From: Photobacterium swingsii
GTDB lineage: Bacteria > Pseudomonadota > Gammaproteobacteria > Enterobacterales > Vibrionaceae
DNA: 64,000 nucleotides
Assembly (NCBI RefSeq): GCF_024346715.1
Contig: NZ_AP024852.1
Coordinates: forward strand, 620,001 to 684,000
Direction of reading: 5' to 3'
Shown: positions 1-8,034 of the stretch, one piece after another
How the letters are laid out: the number at the start of each line of letters is the position of its first letter
How positions within the stretch are numbered: the stretch's first letter is position 1
Translations under genes and position numbers: made by a program
Notes under the pieces: model-generated
What the model was told of the DNA's origin: nothing
The model's input: only the letters and a program-made list of their open reading frames with translations
Database searches by the model: none

Positions 1-1
1 T

Positions 2-124
2 GCTTGTCTGCATTACGACACCACACACATTATGACGGAATCGCTGATGACGCGAAAACTTGCGGCTTCTCGCGATGAGTGCCATCACGCGATTCCTAAT
101 ATTTTAACCTTATGTGACAAATAA
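2..124 (+). CDS. asbB: 3' end of an asbB-like NIS siderophore synthetase (partial)
   Basis: An open frame enters from the window edge and stops at TAA 122-124, giving 40 C-terminal residues with a stretch reading SLMTRKLAASRDECHH. This resembles the tail of IucA/IucC-family (NIS) synthetases, where a short [ST]L[ML]xxRL segment lies near the end. The next genes are asbC, asbDE and asbF homologues, and in known asb operons asbB lies directly upstream of asbC, so I infer this is AsbB, which condenses polyamine with citrate in petrobactin assembly. The stop overlaps the alternative GTG start of asbC, consistent with one operon. Only the last 40 residues are visible, so the assignment rests mostly on context. 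Confidence 0.6.
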   Translation, partial: ACLHYDTTHIMTESLMTRKLAASRDECHHAIPNILTLCDK

Positions 125-134
125 CAAGGATTGT

Positions 135-1406
135 ATGATTTACGTAAATGACGACTATTACGGTCAGCATTATTTTGATGATCTTTATGCTACTTTTTCT
201 GATCACCCTGTGCTTGGACAGTGCCAAGGAAAACGTATCGCTGTGTGCTGTAGCGATCCTGCTTATTGGTTAGCACTATGTTTATACGTAAAAGCCCAAG
301 GTGGCTCTTTGTATCCTATTTATGCGCAAACCCCACGGTTAGCAGCAAAACGTTTAGCGGATAGGGCGCAGTGCCATTATCTGCTGATTGAAAGCGGTGA
401 ACATTGTATGGTGCTGACGCGGCAAACCATAGATCCTAGTGATAATGATGTTCAGCCTGTATTGGTGCAAACGAGCTCAGGAACAACGGGCGAGCCGAAA
501 GTGATTACTCGCAGCTGGGAAATGATCGAGAAAGAGCTAACCAGTTATGTCGTGACATTTACCCAGCCAAATACAATGACGCCATTAATTGCCTGCCCAA
601 TTACGCATTCTTATGGCTTGATCGCGGGTGTGTTGGTTGCGCTAAAACGGGGTCTCAAGCCCGTTATTATTAGTAATATTAATCCTAAATATCTGATCAA
701 AAAGCTGCTTACAACAGAAAAGCCTTTGCTGTATTCATCACCAACACTAATTCAATCTGTGGTGAAGTTGTACCCATCTACAGCACGTATCCATGCCGTG
801 ATGACCTCTGGTACCGTGATCCCGCAAGAGTGGTTCATGGCATTGAAAACGAAAACAGACCATGTTTTTCAGCAATATGGTTGTTCTGAAGTTGGCTGTA
901 TTGCCGTGAATGCGGATACACAAGGCGCGGATCAGCTGGGTTACCCATTACCTCACCTCATTGTCGAGGCGGGAGAAAGTCGCGATACACCTGCTGAAAT
1001 TAAAATTACAGCTGATGGCCGAAGTATCCATACACATGACCTCGGTTACTACAATGCGCAAGGCGTTTTGTGTTTTGTATCACGCTTGGATGACACCATA
1101 AATGTCGCAGGTCTACATGTTTACCCCAAAGATGTTGAAGATGTCGTAATGGAGTTGCCTGAAGTCAGTGAGGCCGTGATCTTCAAGCGTCACGACTCGC
1201 TTGCTGGTGATAGGGTGTGCTTACAGTTTATCGCTTCAGAGAGGCTAGAACCTAGCCGCATTCGTCATTGGTGTAGTACGCGTCTAGCGTCTTTTCAACT
1301 GCCCGTTGATATTGAACAAGTCGAGCATATTGAAAAATTAGCGAACGGAAAAATTAGCCGTAAAGCATTAGCTGAGCGTGGGATTGCAATCCCTGCACTA
1401 GGGTAA
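135..1406 (+). CDS. asbC: AsbC-like 3,4-dihydroxybenzoate-AMP ligase
   Basis: Adenylating enzyme of 423 residues. Visible motifs are the phosphate-binding loop SSGTTGEPK (about residue 114), the core QQYGCSEVG, the ATP-ribose motif HDLGYYN, the hinge SRLDDTINVAGLHVYP, and the C-terminal lysine motif NGKISRKAL. In petrobactin synthesis AsbC adenylates 3,4-dihydroxybenzoate and loads it on the carrier protein AsbD. The short N-terminus and MIYVND start match the Bacillus AsbC pattern as I remember it, which favours ATG 135 (AAGGA just upstream) over GTG 114. The next gene follows after 10 bp, so the two are co-transcribed. The substrate is inferred from the family and from asbF downstream. Confidence 0.85.
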   Translation: MIYVNDDYYGQHYFDDLYATFSDHPVLGQCQGKRIAVCCSDPAYWLALCLYVKAQGGSLYPIYAQTPRLAAKRLADRAQCHYLLIESGEHCMVLTRQTIDPSDNDVQPVLVQTSSGTTGEPKVITRSWEMIEKELTSYVVTFTQPNTMTPLIACPITHSYGLIAGVLVALKRGLKPVIISNINPKYLIKKLLTTEKPLLYSSPTLIQSVVKLYPSTARIHAVMTSGTVIPQEWFMALKTKTDHVFQQYGCSEVGCIAVNADTQGADQLGYPLPHLIVEAGESRDTPAEIKITADGRSIHTHDLGYYNAQGVLCFVSRLDDTINVAGLHVYPKDVEDVVMELPEVSEAVIFKRHDSLAGDRVCLQFIASERLEPSRIRHWCSTRLASFQLPVDIEQVEHIEKLANGKISRKALAERGIAIPALG

Positions 1407-1416
1407 GGAGCGTAAA

Positions 1417-2703
1417 ATGACTCGTGATGCGATTGTGAACGCAATAGAAAAAGTGCTTAGGGAAAACATGCAAAGCGTACATTTAGCGGCATTTACTGAA
1501 ACGGCCCGTCTCAATGAAGATTTGTATCTTGATTCAGTGTTGACGCTGCAGCTGATATTACATTTAGAGCTTGATCTTGGTTTATCCGTACCCGATGGGA
1601 ACTTATCAAAGCATGATTATGCCACAGTTGCTAGCTTAGCGGATTTTTTAGCTCGCGTAGATAACGCGCAGCTGGCTAATGAAATCAAGGAGCAGCCACC
1701 GGCACAGCAAGAGTTTGAAGATGTGAAAGTGCATTGTTTTGTTAGCTGCGTCTGTGAATTGTTAAAACGTGCCAGTATCGATCATCGTCCTTTTTACTTT
1801 GGCGTTTGGGATGCGGAATTTACCATTAATGAGCATTATCAATTGTGTTACCACTCCTCCGATATTGATCATCATTCTTTTCGTGCCTGGTACCAGCGCT
1901 TGTATGGTGTAGCTGTACAGCCGTGGTATGAGGAAACCGCTTCTAAAGCGACCAACGTTGATCGCTTAATGTCGTTACTGACCGAGAAAGAGGCAACACA
2001 ACATGTAATGGTGATGCTGGACATGTATCAGTTACCTGAGCGTGATAATAAATTCAGCCAAAACCCTTTCCCTCATTATGTGATGTTACAACACACCGCA
2101 GATCCAGAGCGGTTATATATGTCTGATCCTGACTTTCGTTGGGAAGGAGAACTACCGACGCAGCGAATTGTGAATGCCATCATTCAGCCGACAGTTGCTG
2201 GCGGCTATTGGTTTGATGAGAAGGATGCGAAACCAGCTTGTAATCGTGATATTCAAGCCTACTTTATTGCATGTTTTTTGCCAGATGCGAATCCTCTGAC
2301 GGCCGCTATTCGCACCATAGTGCATGCACATCTTGATGAAGATAAATCACTAACCTTAGAGCAGCTTACATTTGCTGTACGTGAAATTCGCGTCATCGCA
2401 GTGCGTAAATATGCTTATGAGCATGGGTTGGCTTTCTTTTGGCGTGCATTGGGATTGAATGATGATGACTTTGAAAACTGGTGCGATGTTATTGAAGATC
2501 TCATCCAGACTTACTCTCGAATTCAATATCAGATCATGAAACTTGCGGAAACCAAGGACATGGCGTTAGTGAAGCGTATTGATACCTTATTAGATAAGCA
2601 AAACCGCACAGAAAATACAATAAAGCGACGTTTGTATGAGGTGTACCAAGACTGGTGCGAGTTAAATGACTTACCGCTAATGAGTGCGGCAAAGGAGGGT
2701 TAG
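1417..2703 (+). CDS. AsbD-AsbE fusion: aryl carrier protein plus condensing enzyme
   Basis: A 428-residue protein that joins two proteins separate in Bacillus. Residues 1-85 are an acyl carrier domain; LYLDSVLTLQL holds the likely phosphopantetheine-bearing Ser40. After a linker rich in E, Q and A, residues about 105-420 match AsbE, with blocks such as RPFYFGVWDAEF, PERDNKFSQNPFPHY, SDPDFRWEGEL and RKYAYEHGLAFFW. The carrier receives 3,4-dihydroxybenzoate from AsbC, and the AsbE part transfers it to spermidine or a spermidine-citrate intermediate. AAGGAG precedes ATG 1417. The stop TAG directly abuts the asbF ATG. No internal stop or frameshift splits the fusion. Confidence 0.85.
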   Translation: MTRDAIVNAIEKVLRENMQSVHLAAFTETARLNEDLYLDSVLTLQLILHLELDLGLSVPDGNLSKHDYATVASLADFLARVDNAQLANEIKEQPPAQQEFEDVKVHCFVSCVCELLKRASIDHRPFYFGVWDAEFTINEHYQLCYHSSDIDHHSFRAWYQRLYGVAVQPWYEETASKATNVDRLMSLLTEKEATQHVMVMLDMYQLPERDNKFSQNPFPHYVMLQHTADPERLYMSDPDFRWEGELPTQRIVNAIIQPTVAGGYWFDEKDAKPACNRDIQAYFIACFLPDANPLTAAIRTIVHAHLDEDKSLTLEQLTFAVREIRVIAVRKYAYEHGLAFFWRALGLNDDDFENWCDVIEDLIQTYSRIQYQIMKLAETKDMALVKRIDTLLDKQNRTENTIKRRLYEVYQDWCELNDLPLMSAAKEG

Positions 2704-3546
2704 ATGCATTTATCTATATGTACGATTTCATTTCGGCATCATCTCGTATCACTAGAAAATTTGGCAGAGTGGGCACGCACACATGCTTTTGATGGTATCG
2801 AGTTGTGGGGAGTACACGCGATAGGCTTAGAGCATCAGCCACAATATGATGCGAAGTGGCTGCAAGATATGGGGTTATCAATATCCATGCTGAGTGATTA
2901 TTTACCCCTTGTCGGTGATCGCCATGCTGCCAATCAAAAGTGTGCCCATATTTGCCGTTTAGCAGATTATTGGCAAACAGGGAAAGTTCGTACTTTTGCT
3001 GGCCATCAAGCCAGTGATGATGTTGATGCCGTACAGCGTCAACAAATGACACTGCGTTTGCGAGATATCTGTCAGTATGCTGCAGAGAGTGGGCTTGATG
3101 TGTTGGTTGAAACTCATCCTAACACCTTGGCTGATACGCCAACATCAACATTACGTTTATTGGAAGAAGTGAACCATCCAGCCTTGAAACTGAACTTTGA
3201 TACGCTGCACGTGTGGGAGGCAGGGGCGGATCCCGTGGCGTTTCATCGGCAAGTGATTGAGCATATTGGTCATTATCATTTGAAGAATATTCAATCACGA
3301 GAGCAACTGTCTGTTTTTAGCCCTGAAAATGTTTATTCACCAGCTGGGACTCGGCAAGGCATGGTGCCTTTATTCAATGGGGCGCTCGACTATAACGCTT
3401 TTTTACAAGGGGTTGCGAATAAACCTTCGGTTTCAGCATCTTTGGAGTGGTTTGGACATGATGTAAAAAAGACGCTATTACATGATAAAAAAAAGTTGGA
3501 ACTTTACTTTAAAAACATAAGTTTAGATTCGGTTTTGGCAGTCTAA
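2704..3546 (+). CDS. asbF: AsbF-like 3-dehydroshikimate dehydratase
   Basis: A 280-residue TIM-barrel enzyme of the xylose-isomerase-like superfamily. AsbF converts 3-dehydroshikimate to 3,4-dihydroxybenzoate, the unusual catechol of petrobactin. The N-terminus LSICTISFRHHLVSLENL, the FDGIELWGVHA block, VETHPNTLADT, NFDTLHVWEAGADP, HYHLKN and SLEWFGHD all match AsbF, and the acidic and His residues in these blocks are the expected metal ligands. The length equals that of Bacillus AsbF. AAGGAGG lies about 5 nt before ATG 2704, within the end of asbDE. This is the last gene of the biosynthetic operon on this side. Confidence 0.9.
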   Translation: MHLSICTISFRHHLVSLENLAEWARTHAFDGIELWGVHAIGLEHQPQYDAKWLQDMGLSISMLSDYLPLVGDRHAANQKCAHICRLADYWQTGKVRTFAGHQASDDVDAVQRQQMTLRLRDICQYAAESGLDVLVETHPNTLADTPTSTLRLLEEVNHPALKLNFDTLHVWEAGADPVAFHRQVIEHIGHYHLKNIQSREQLSVFSPENVYSPAGTRQGMVPLFNGALDYNAFLQGVANKPSVSASLEWFGHDVKKTLLHDKKKLELYFKNISLDSVLAV

Positions 3547-3650
3547 AGAGTGTTGGTGATTTGTTGCAAAAGTTATGACTTATGACGCAAAGTTTATGTG
3601 TTAGTGATTGCATATTCGGTGCATAAGTAGTTTAATGCTTACAATCTAAT

Positions 3651-3665
3651 TGGTAATCATTATCA
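3651..3665. promoter_or_regulatory. Fur box upstream of the orphan response regulator
   Basis: TGGTAATCATTATCA matches the 7-1-7 Fur consensus TGATAATNATTATCA at 13 of 14 defined positions. It lies 64 bp before the regulator gene and just before a possible -10 element TATTAT at 3680-3685, a position where Fur-Fe would block transcription. Seen in sequence; binding is inferred. Confidence 0.8.
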
Positions 3666-3728
3666 ATTGGGTGCGAGAGTATTATAACTACATTCATTAG
3701 CGGTAATTAAAGTCAGGCAGGGAATTTC

Positions 3729-4436
3729 ATGGCATCAAGGATTAGACAGCACTCGATGACTGTGCTGATTGTTGAACCCAATGAAGGATTAAGTCAGCAG
3801 ATCAGCGAGCAATTTTGGCTTGAAAACTTTGTGGTACGCCGATGCTCGGCAGGTAACGAAGTACAGGGCGTTGTCGCTGAAGGTGGCATTGATTTAATTA
3901 TTTTATCAATGCAGTTACCAGAAATGTCAGGGTTAACATTACTTAAACGTTGTCGCCAATTCACCGGTATTCCGATTATCTTAATCGCGGCTCATTATCA
4001 AATGGCAGATTGTATGAATGGCTTCATGCATGGTGCAGATGACTACATAACGCAACAGCGTCCGCTAAAAGAGCTCGTGTATCGTGCGATGGCAATCTTA
4101 CGGCGGCTTAATACTGATACCGTGTCGCCTGAAAAACGTCATGAGCTCGTGGTCGGTGAACTGAAAATGGATCGCCAGCGTTTAAGTGTTACTGTCAATG
4201 AGCAATCTATCTCAATGACCCCCATTCAGTTTAAATTACTATGGACTTTGGTGTCACAACCCGCAGAGGTTCTCAGTAAATCGTATTTATACCGTCAGGT
4301 CTTAGCACGAGAGTTTAGCCCTTATGATCGTAGCCTAGATATGCACTTAAGTCGCGTTCGTAAAAAGCTGGTGGCTGCGGGCATGTCTGCCGAGCGCCTA
4401 CAAACCTCGCATGGTAAAGGGTATCGTTTCGCTTAG
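3729..4436 (+). CDS. OmpR/CpxR-type response regulator with degenerate receiver domain
   Basis: A 235-residue two-domain protein: receiver (about 10-125) and OmpR-type winged helix (about 140-235, with FSPYDRSLDMHLSRVRKKL and HGKGYRFA). The receiver keeps the fold and the GADDY block but lacks key phosphorylation residues: the acceptor Asp is Ser60 (DLIILSMQLP), the acidic pair is Glu16-Pro17, and the conserved Lys after DDYIT is Gln109. No histidine kinase is nearby. It therefore probably works without phosphorylation. It sits between siderophore synthesis and receptor genes with a Fur box in front, so it may be an iron-controlled local activator of the transport or synthesis genes; that role is inference. 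Start ATG 3729 has AGGG seven bases upstream. Confidence 0.85.
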   Translation: MASRIRQHSMTVLIVEPNEGLSQQISEQFWLENFVVRRCSAGNEVQGVVAEGGIDLIILSMQLPEMSGLTLLKRCRQFTGIPIILIAAHYQMADCMNGFMHGADDYITQQRPLKELVYRAMAILRRLNTDTVSPEKRHELVVGELKMDRQRLSVTVNEQSISMTPIQFKLLWTLVSQPAEVLSKSYLYRQVLAREFSPYDRSLDMHLSRVRKKLVAAGMSAERLQTSHGKGYRFA

Positions 4437-4477
4437 TTCGAGTGAATCCTAAGTGTAAAAATAACATTTCTTTTCTT

Positions 4478-4512
4478 CCTTCATGGCAAGTTTATTGTCA
4501 TGAAGGCTTCTT
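4478..4512 (+). terminator. Probable terminator after the response regulator
   Basis: An 8-bp perfect stem CCTTCATG/CATGAAGG with a 13-nt loop is followed by a pyrimidine-rich CTTCTTTG tail, 41 bp after the stop codon. The U-run is poor, so termination may be weak. Confidence 0.45.
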
Positions 4513-4605
4513 TGTATCTATTTGATTTTTAATGTTTTAACTTGGCTTGTAACAGTTGTAAAAACCGTTTACAGCAACCTCCCAACTATAGAGAATAGCT
4601 TAAAT

Positions 4606-4625
4606 TGATAATAGTTCTCATTATT
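4606..4625. promoter_or_regulatory. Fur box upstream of the TonB-dependent receptor
   Basis: TGATAATAGTTCTCATTATT resembles the 19-bp Fur consensus GATAATGATAATCATTATC: the left arm TGATAAT is exact and the right side keeps CATTAT. It lies 14 bp before the receptor ATG, a usual place for Fur repression of outer-membrane siderophore receptors. Confidence 0.7.
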
Positions 4626-4639
4626 GTTGGAATGATAAA

Positions 4640-6574
4640 ATGATACATGGCCGTACATTAAACCTCTCTCAGCTTACTCTTGCTATTTCTGCTGCATTTA
4701 TCAGTGGTACGACTGCTGCTCAAAGCCCAGACGCGAATCATGAAACCCTAGTGGTGACGGGGAATCCGTTACAAATGACCGAAGTCGTGATCGATGCAGA
4801 TCAATTAGATAAACGCCAAGCGAATGATTTAAGTGACATCTTTCGTGCCGATCCTGAAGTCTCTATTGGTGGTGGTTCGAGTGTCTCGCAGAAAATCTAT
4901 GTTCGTGGTTTAGAAGATAACATGCTCAATGTCACTATTGATGGCGCAACGCAATCGGGCAATATTTATCATCACCAAGGCCGATTATCCATTGAACCTG
5001 AGTTGCTTCAACAAGTTGAAGTTGCAGCAGGGGCTGGTCGCGCAACCAATGGACCGGGTGCGCTGGGGGGAACCATTCGCTTCAAAACCAAAAATCCTGA
5101 AGATTTACTTCGTAATGGCGAACGATACGGTGCCTTGGTGAAAGGGGGCTATTACGATAATACGAAAGGCTATAAAGCCAGTGTCAGTGGTTATGGGTAC
5201 CTGACAGATAAAATCAGTGCATTAGCGACAATTTCATATAGCGATCATGGCAATTTTACCGATGGTAATGGCCAAGAACAGCCCTATACGGAAGCGGAAA
5301 ACAAAGTTGGCTTCTTAAAGCTTGTTGGTGATATTACCGATTCGCAAAAGCTAACGCTTAGTTACGATCGCCGTGAAGATGAAGCTTTTCGATATCACCG
5401 ACCACAATGGGTGCCTAGTAAGAAAAATGCACCTATCAATCAAGAAATGATCCGCGAAACCATTACGGCTAATTACACCTTTGACCCTAGTCGCAATGAT
5501 TGGGTCGCTTTGGATGTCACTTTATATAATACCGATACTTCGCTGAATCATATTGAAGGCCCTTGGGGGGACTACCTTGGTGATGCAAAAAGTTACGGTG
5601 GAGACCTTCGTAACACCAGCACGCTGGGCCATCATCAGCTTACCTATGGTGTTGAATACCGTAGCGATGAGGGGTCGTTAGGCAGCCCAATTTATGGCTC
5701 GGATAAAGATGAAGGGACAGTCGCGAGTGCTTATCTACAAGGTGACTTTCAGTTGATGGAAGCCTTATTACTAACTGTCGGTGGGCGCTACGACAAATAC
5801 ACATTAGATGAATCAAAAGGATCGAGTCTAAAACACAGTGGCTTTAGTCCTAACATCGGCTTGAATTATGAAATTGTATCGGGTTTAAACCTTCATGCTG
5901 GTTACGCAGAGGCGATTCGTGGTGCGCAGATCCGTGAAATATTTAAGCTCGATGGCGCTAAAAGTAGCGCAGACCGTAAAGAAGAGCGGGCGAAAAATAC
6001 GGAGCTTGGCATTAACTGGCATAACAATGGTTTAAGCCTATCGGCAGTGGGTTATATCACGAAAGTAAAAGATGTGGTTGGTGAAACCGAGACGAAACCT
6101 CGTGAGCTGACCAACCTTGGTGAGCTAGAAACTAAAGGCTTTACCGCTCGTGCTGGCTATCAGTGGGATCTTGTTCGTGCGGGGCTGAGTTATAACCGCT
6201 CGCGTCCTGAGTTAAATGGCCAGCCACTTAATGATGATACCAAAGGGATAGGTACTGCGATTGGGGATACTTGGGTCGCTGATGTTAATTATCAAGTGCT
6301 TGATAGTGTAGAAATTGGTTATAACGGCCGCTACGTTCAGCGTTTAACGGATGTAGCAACGGGCTATGATGAAAAGGCGGGTTATGCTGTTCATGACATT
6401 TATGCCCAATGGCTACCACTGACAAATGATGATCTTAAGCTAACACTGGCGGTGAAAAACTTGCTGGATAAGGCTTATCGTGATCATGCCAGCTATGGCA
6501 ACAATGGTGATATTGCCCAAGGAACGCTTGAGGCAGGCCGTGATATTCGCGTGAGTGCGTCATACGCATTTTAA
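4640..6574 (+). CDS. TonB-dependent siderophore receptor
   Basis: A 644-residue outer-membrane receptor. A signal peptide covers about residues 1-27 (cleavage near TTAAQS). A TonB-box-like ETLVVTG follows, then a plug domain (about 45-150, with IYVRGLEDNMLNVTIDGA and GPGALGGTIRFKTKNP) and a beta-barrel ending in the usual aromatic residue (VSASYAF). The NLLDKAYRDHASYG block near the end is typical of this superfamily. Its Fur box and position after asb genes make the ferric form of the local siderophore the likely ligand; heme or other catecholates cannot be excluded. The gene is followed by its own terminator, so it forms a separate transcript from the binding-protein gene. Confidence 0.88.
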   Translation: MIHGRTLNLSQLTLAISAAFISGTTAAQSPDANHETLVVTGNPLQMTEVVIDADQLDKRQANDLSDIFRADPEVSIGGGSSVSQKIYVRGLEDNMLNVTIDGATQSGNIYHHQGRLSIEPELLQQVEVAAGAGRATNGPGALGGTIRFKTKNPEDLLRNGERYGALVKGGYYDNTKGYKASVSGYGYLTDKISALATISYSDHGNFTDGNGQEQPYTEAENKVGFLKLVGDITDSQKLTLSYDRREDEAFRYHRPQWVPSKKNAPINQEMIRETITANYTFDPSRNDWVALDVTLYNTDTSLNHIEGPWGDYLGDAKSYGGDLRNTSTLGHHQLTYGVEYRSDEGSLGSPIYGSDKDEGTVASAYLQGDFQLMEALLLTVGGRYDKYTLDESKGSSLKHSGFSPNIGLNYEIVSGLNLHAGYAEAIRGAQIREIFKLDGAKSSADRKEERAKNTELGINWHNNGLSLSAVGYITKVKDVVGETETKPRELTNLGELETKGFTARAGYQWDLVRAGLSYNRSRPELNGQPLNDDTKGIGTAIGDTWVADVNYQVLDSVEIGYNGRYVQRLTDVATGYDEKAGYAVHDIYAQWLPLTNDDLKLTLAVKNLLDKAYRDHASYGNNGDIAQGTLEAGRDIRVSASYAF

Positions 6575-6590
6575 TGGTGCGAAATACGAA

Positions 6591-6613
6591 GAGGAGCTTG
6601 GCTCCTCTTTTTT
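6591..6613 (+). terminator. Rho-independent terminator after the receptor gene
   Basis: Perfect stem GAGGAGC/GCTCCTC, loop TTG, then six T residues, 17 bp after the receptor stop. Confidence 0.9.
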
Positions 6614-6698
6614 GCGTTTATCTAATTATAAAAAATAGAAGTACTTGAGTTTGCAGCCAAGCTGCTCGAATACAGTGAAAGAAAGAGAAGGGAAAAGG

Positions 6699-7844
6699 AT
6701 GAACCGTAAAAAAAGAATAGGATGGCGTGCAGGCGTTATGGGGGTGTTCGTTATCTTGGTCAGCGTGATGACTTGTCGTGCTGTGGCGGCTGATACCCTT
6801 GTGGACTTAGCGGGGCGTGAGGTTGTCTTACCTAAGCAGGTAAACCGAATCTTATTAGGTGAAAGTCGTTACATTCCGGCTTTAGCCATTTTAGAAGGCG
6901 ATAAACTGTTTTCCCGTGTCGCAGGGATGATGGGGGATCTAAAAATTGTTGACCCAGATACTTACCAGCAATATCAAGCCGCTTTTCCTGAAATAGACAC
7001 AGTCCCTCTATTTGGTAAAGGTGCTTCGGATACTTTTAGCTTAGAAACAGCGCTAGCGCTGAAAGCTGATGTCGCTATTTTTGGTGTGGAGGGGCATGGC
7101 CCGAGTGCACGAAATAGTGACATTATCGCGATTTTAGAGCGAGCTGGTGTGACGGTGGTGTTTATCGATTTTCGTAAAAATCCGATGAAAAATACCACCA
7201 AAAGCTTAGCGATTATGGGGAAAGTGCTAGGGCGTGAACAGCAAGCAACAGACTATATAAATTTTTATAATGCTGAATTAGCCAAAGTTGAACAGGGACT
7301 CGCTGCATTAAAAGATAAGCCGTCGCCCAGTGTTTTTTTACATAGTCGAGTGGGCTTAAGTAGCGAGTGCTGTGAAACCATGGCGCGCGGCATGGTGGCA
7401 CAAATGCTCGATTTTGTTGGAGCTAAGAACATCGCTTTACCATTAATACCGGGTTCGGTTGGGGTGATGAATCAAGAGTATTTATTAACACACCAGCCTG
7501 ATCTTTATATTGGTACGGCCATTGGCTCGACTGAAACCCAAAAAGAAGAACCGCAATTTATTGTATTGGGTACCAGTATCGATAAAACAACGGCGCACCA
7601 TTCGCTAGCATTGATCACTCAGCAAGCCCCACTAAAAGAGTTAACGGCAGTACAAAACAAACGCGCTTATTCAATTTGGCATCATTTCTACAATACTCCG
7701 CTTAATATTGTCGCTGTACAAACCTTTGCTAAATGGGCTTATCCCATCACCTTTGCCCAGCTAGAGCCAGAGCAAACATTGAGAACACTTTATCAGCGCT
7801 ATCAGCCCGTTTCATTTAACGGTACCTATTGGATGGCATTGTAG
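6699..7844 (+). CDS. Periplasmic ferric-siderophore binding protein (FepB/BtuF type)
   Basis: A 381-residue substrate-binding protein of the helical-backbone (cluster A) type. A basic N-terminus and hydrophobic stretch end in AVAA, so it should be a soluble periplasmic protein; the nearby MTC does not form a proper lipobox. The start of the mature part (LVDLAGREVVLPKQVNRILL) is typical of iron-siderophore binding proteins, and ALKADVAIFG and NQEYLLTHQPDLYIG match conserved blocks. I chose ATG 6699, preceded by a purine-rich GGGAAAAGG, over an upstream TTG at 6645, because the signal peptide then begins with MNRKKR. Permease and ATPase genes follow. Ligand is inferred from context. Confidence 0.85.
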   Translation: MNRKKRIGWRAGVMGVFVILVSVMTCRAVAADTLVDLAGREVVLPKQVNRILLGESRYIPALAILEGDKLFSRVAGMMGDLKIVDPDTYQQYQAAFPEIDTVPLFGKGASDTFSLETALALKADVAIFGVEGHGPSARNSDIIAILERAGVTVVFIDFRKNPMKNTTKSLAIMGKVLGREQQATDYINFYNAELAKVEQGLAALKDKPSPSVFLHSRVGLSSECCETMARGMVAQMLDFVGAKNIALPLIPGSVGVMNQEYLLTHQPDLYIGTAIGSTETQKEEPQFIVLGTSIDKTTAHHSLALITQQAPLKELTAVQNKRAYSIWHHFYNTPLNIVAVQTFAKWAYPITFAQLEPEQTLRTLYQRYQPVSFNGTYWMAL

Positions 7845-7939
7845 GATGCTGATTTTAAAACGATAGAGTGAGATTTAATGACAGCGATGGTACTGAACAA
7901 TAGCGACTGTCGCCGTTAATTATTGTGAATTGCACTGTG

Positions 7940-7978
7940 CCGGAGAAGCCAAATTGGTGACTCCGGTTTGGCGTTTTT
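7940..7978 (+). other. Interlocked hairpins ending in a T-run, before the permease gene
   Basis: CCGGAG (7940-7945) can pair with CTCCGG (7961-7966), and GCCAAA (7948-7953), inside that loop, can pair with TTTGGC (7967-7972), which is followed by GTTTTT. The arms interlock, so they form either a pseudoknot or two alternative hairpins, the second terminator-like. It may lower expression of permease and ATPase relative to the binding protein. Function unproven. Confidence 0.4.
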
Positions 7979-8034
7979 GTTGGTTGGAAAACGCTGTAGG
8001 TAAATGGCCTGTCATGAGAAGAAAAGGAACACTT

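Noticed and set aside
7930-8034. N-terminal extension of the permease
   Set aside because: It reads through the hairpin region and lacks a ribosome site; ATG 8035 has AAGGAA upstream.
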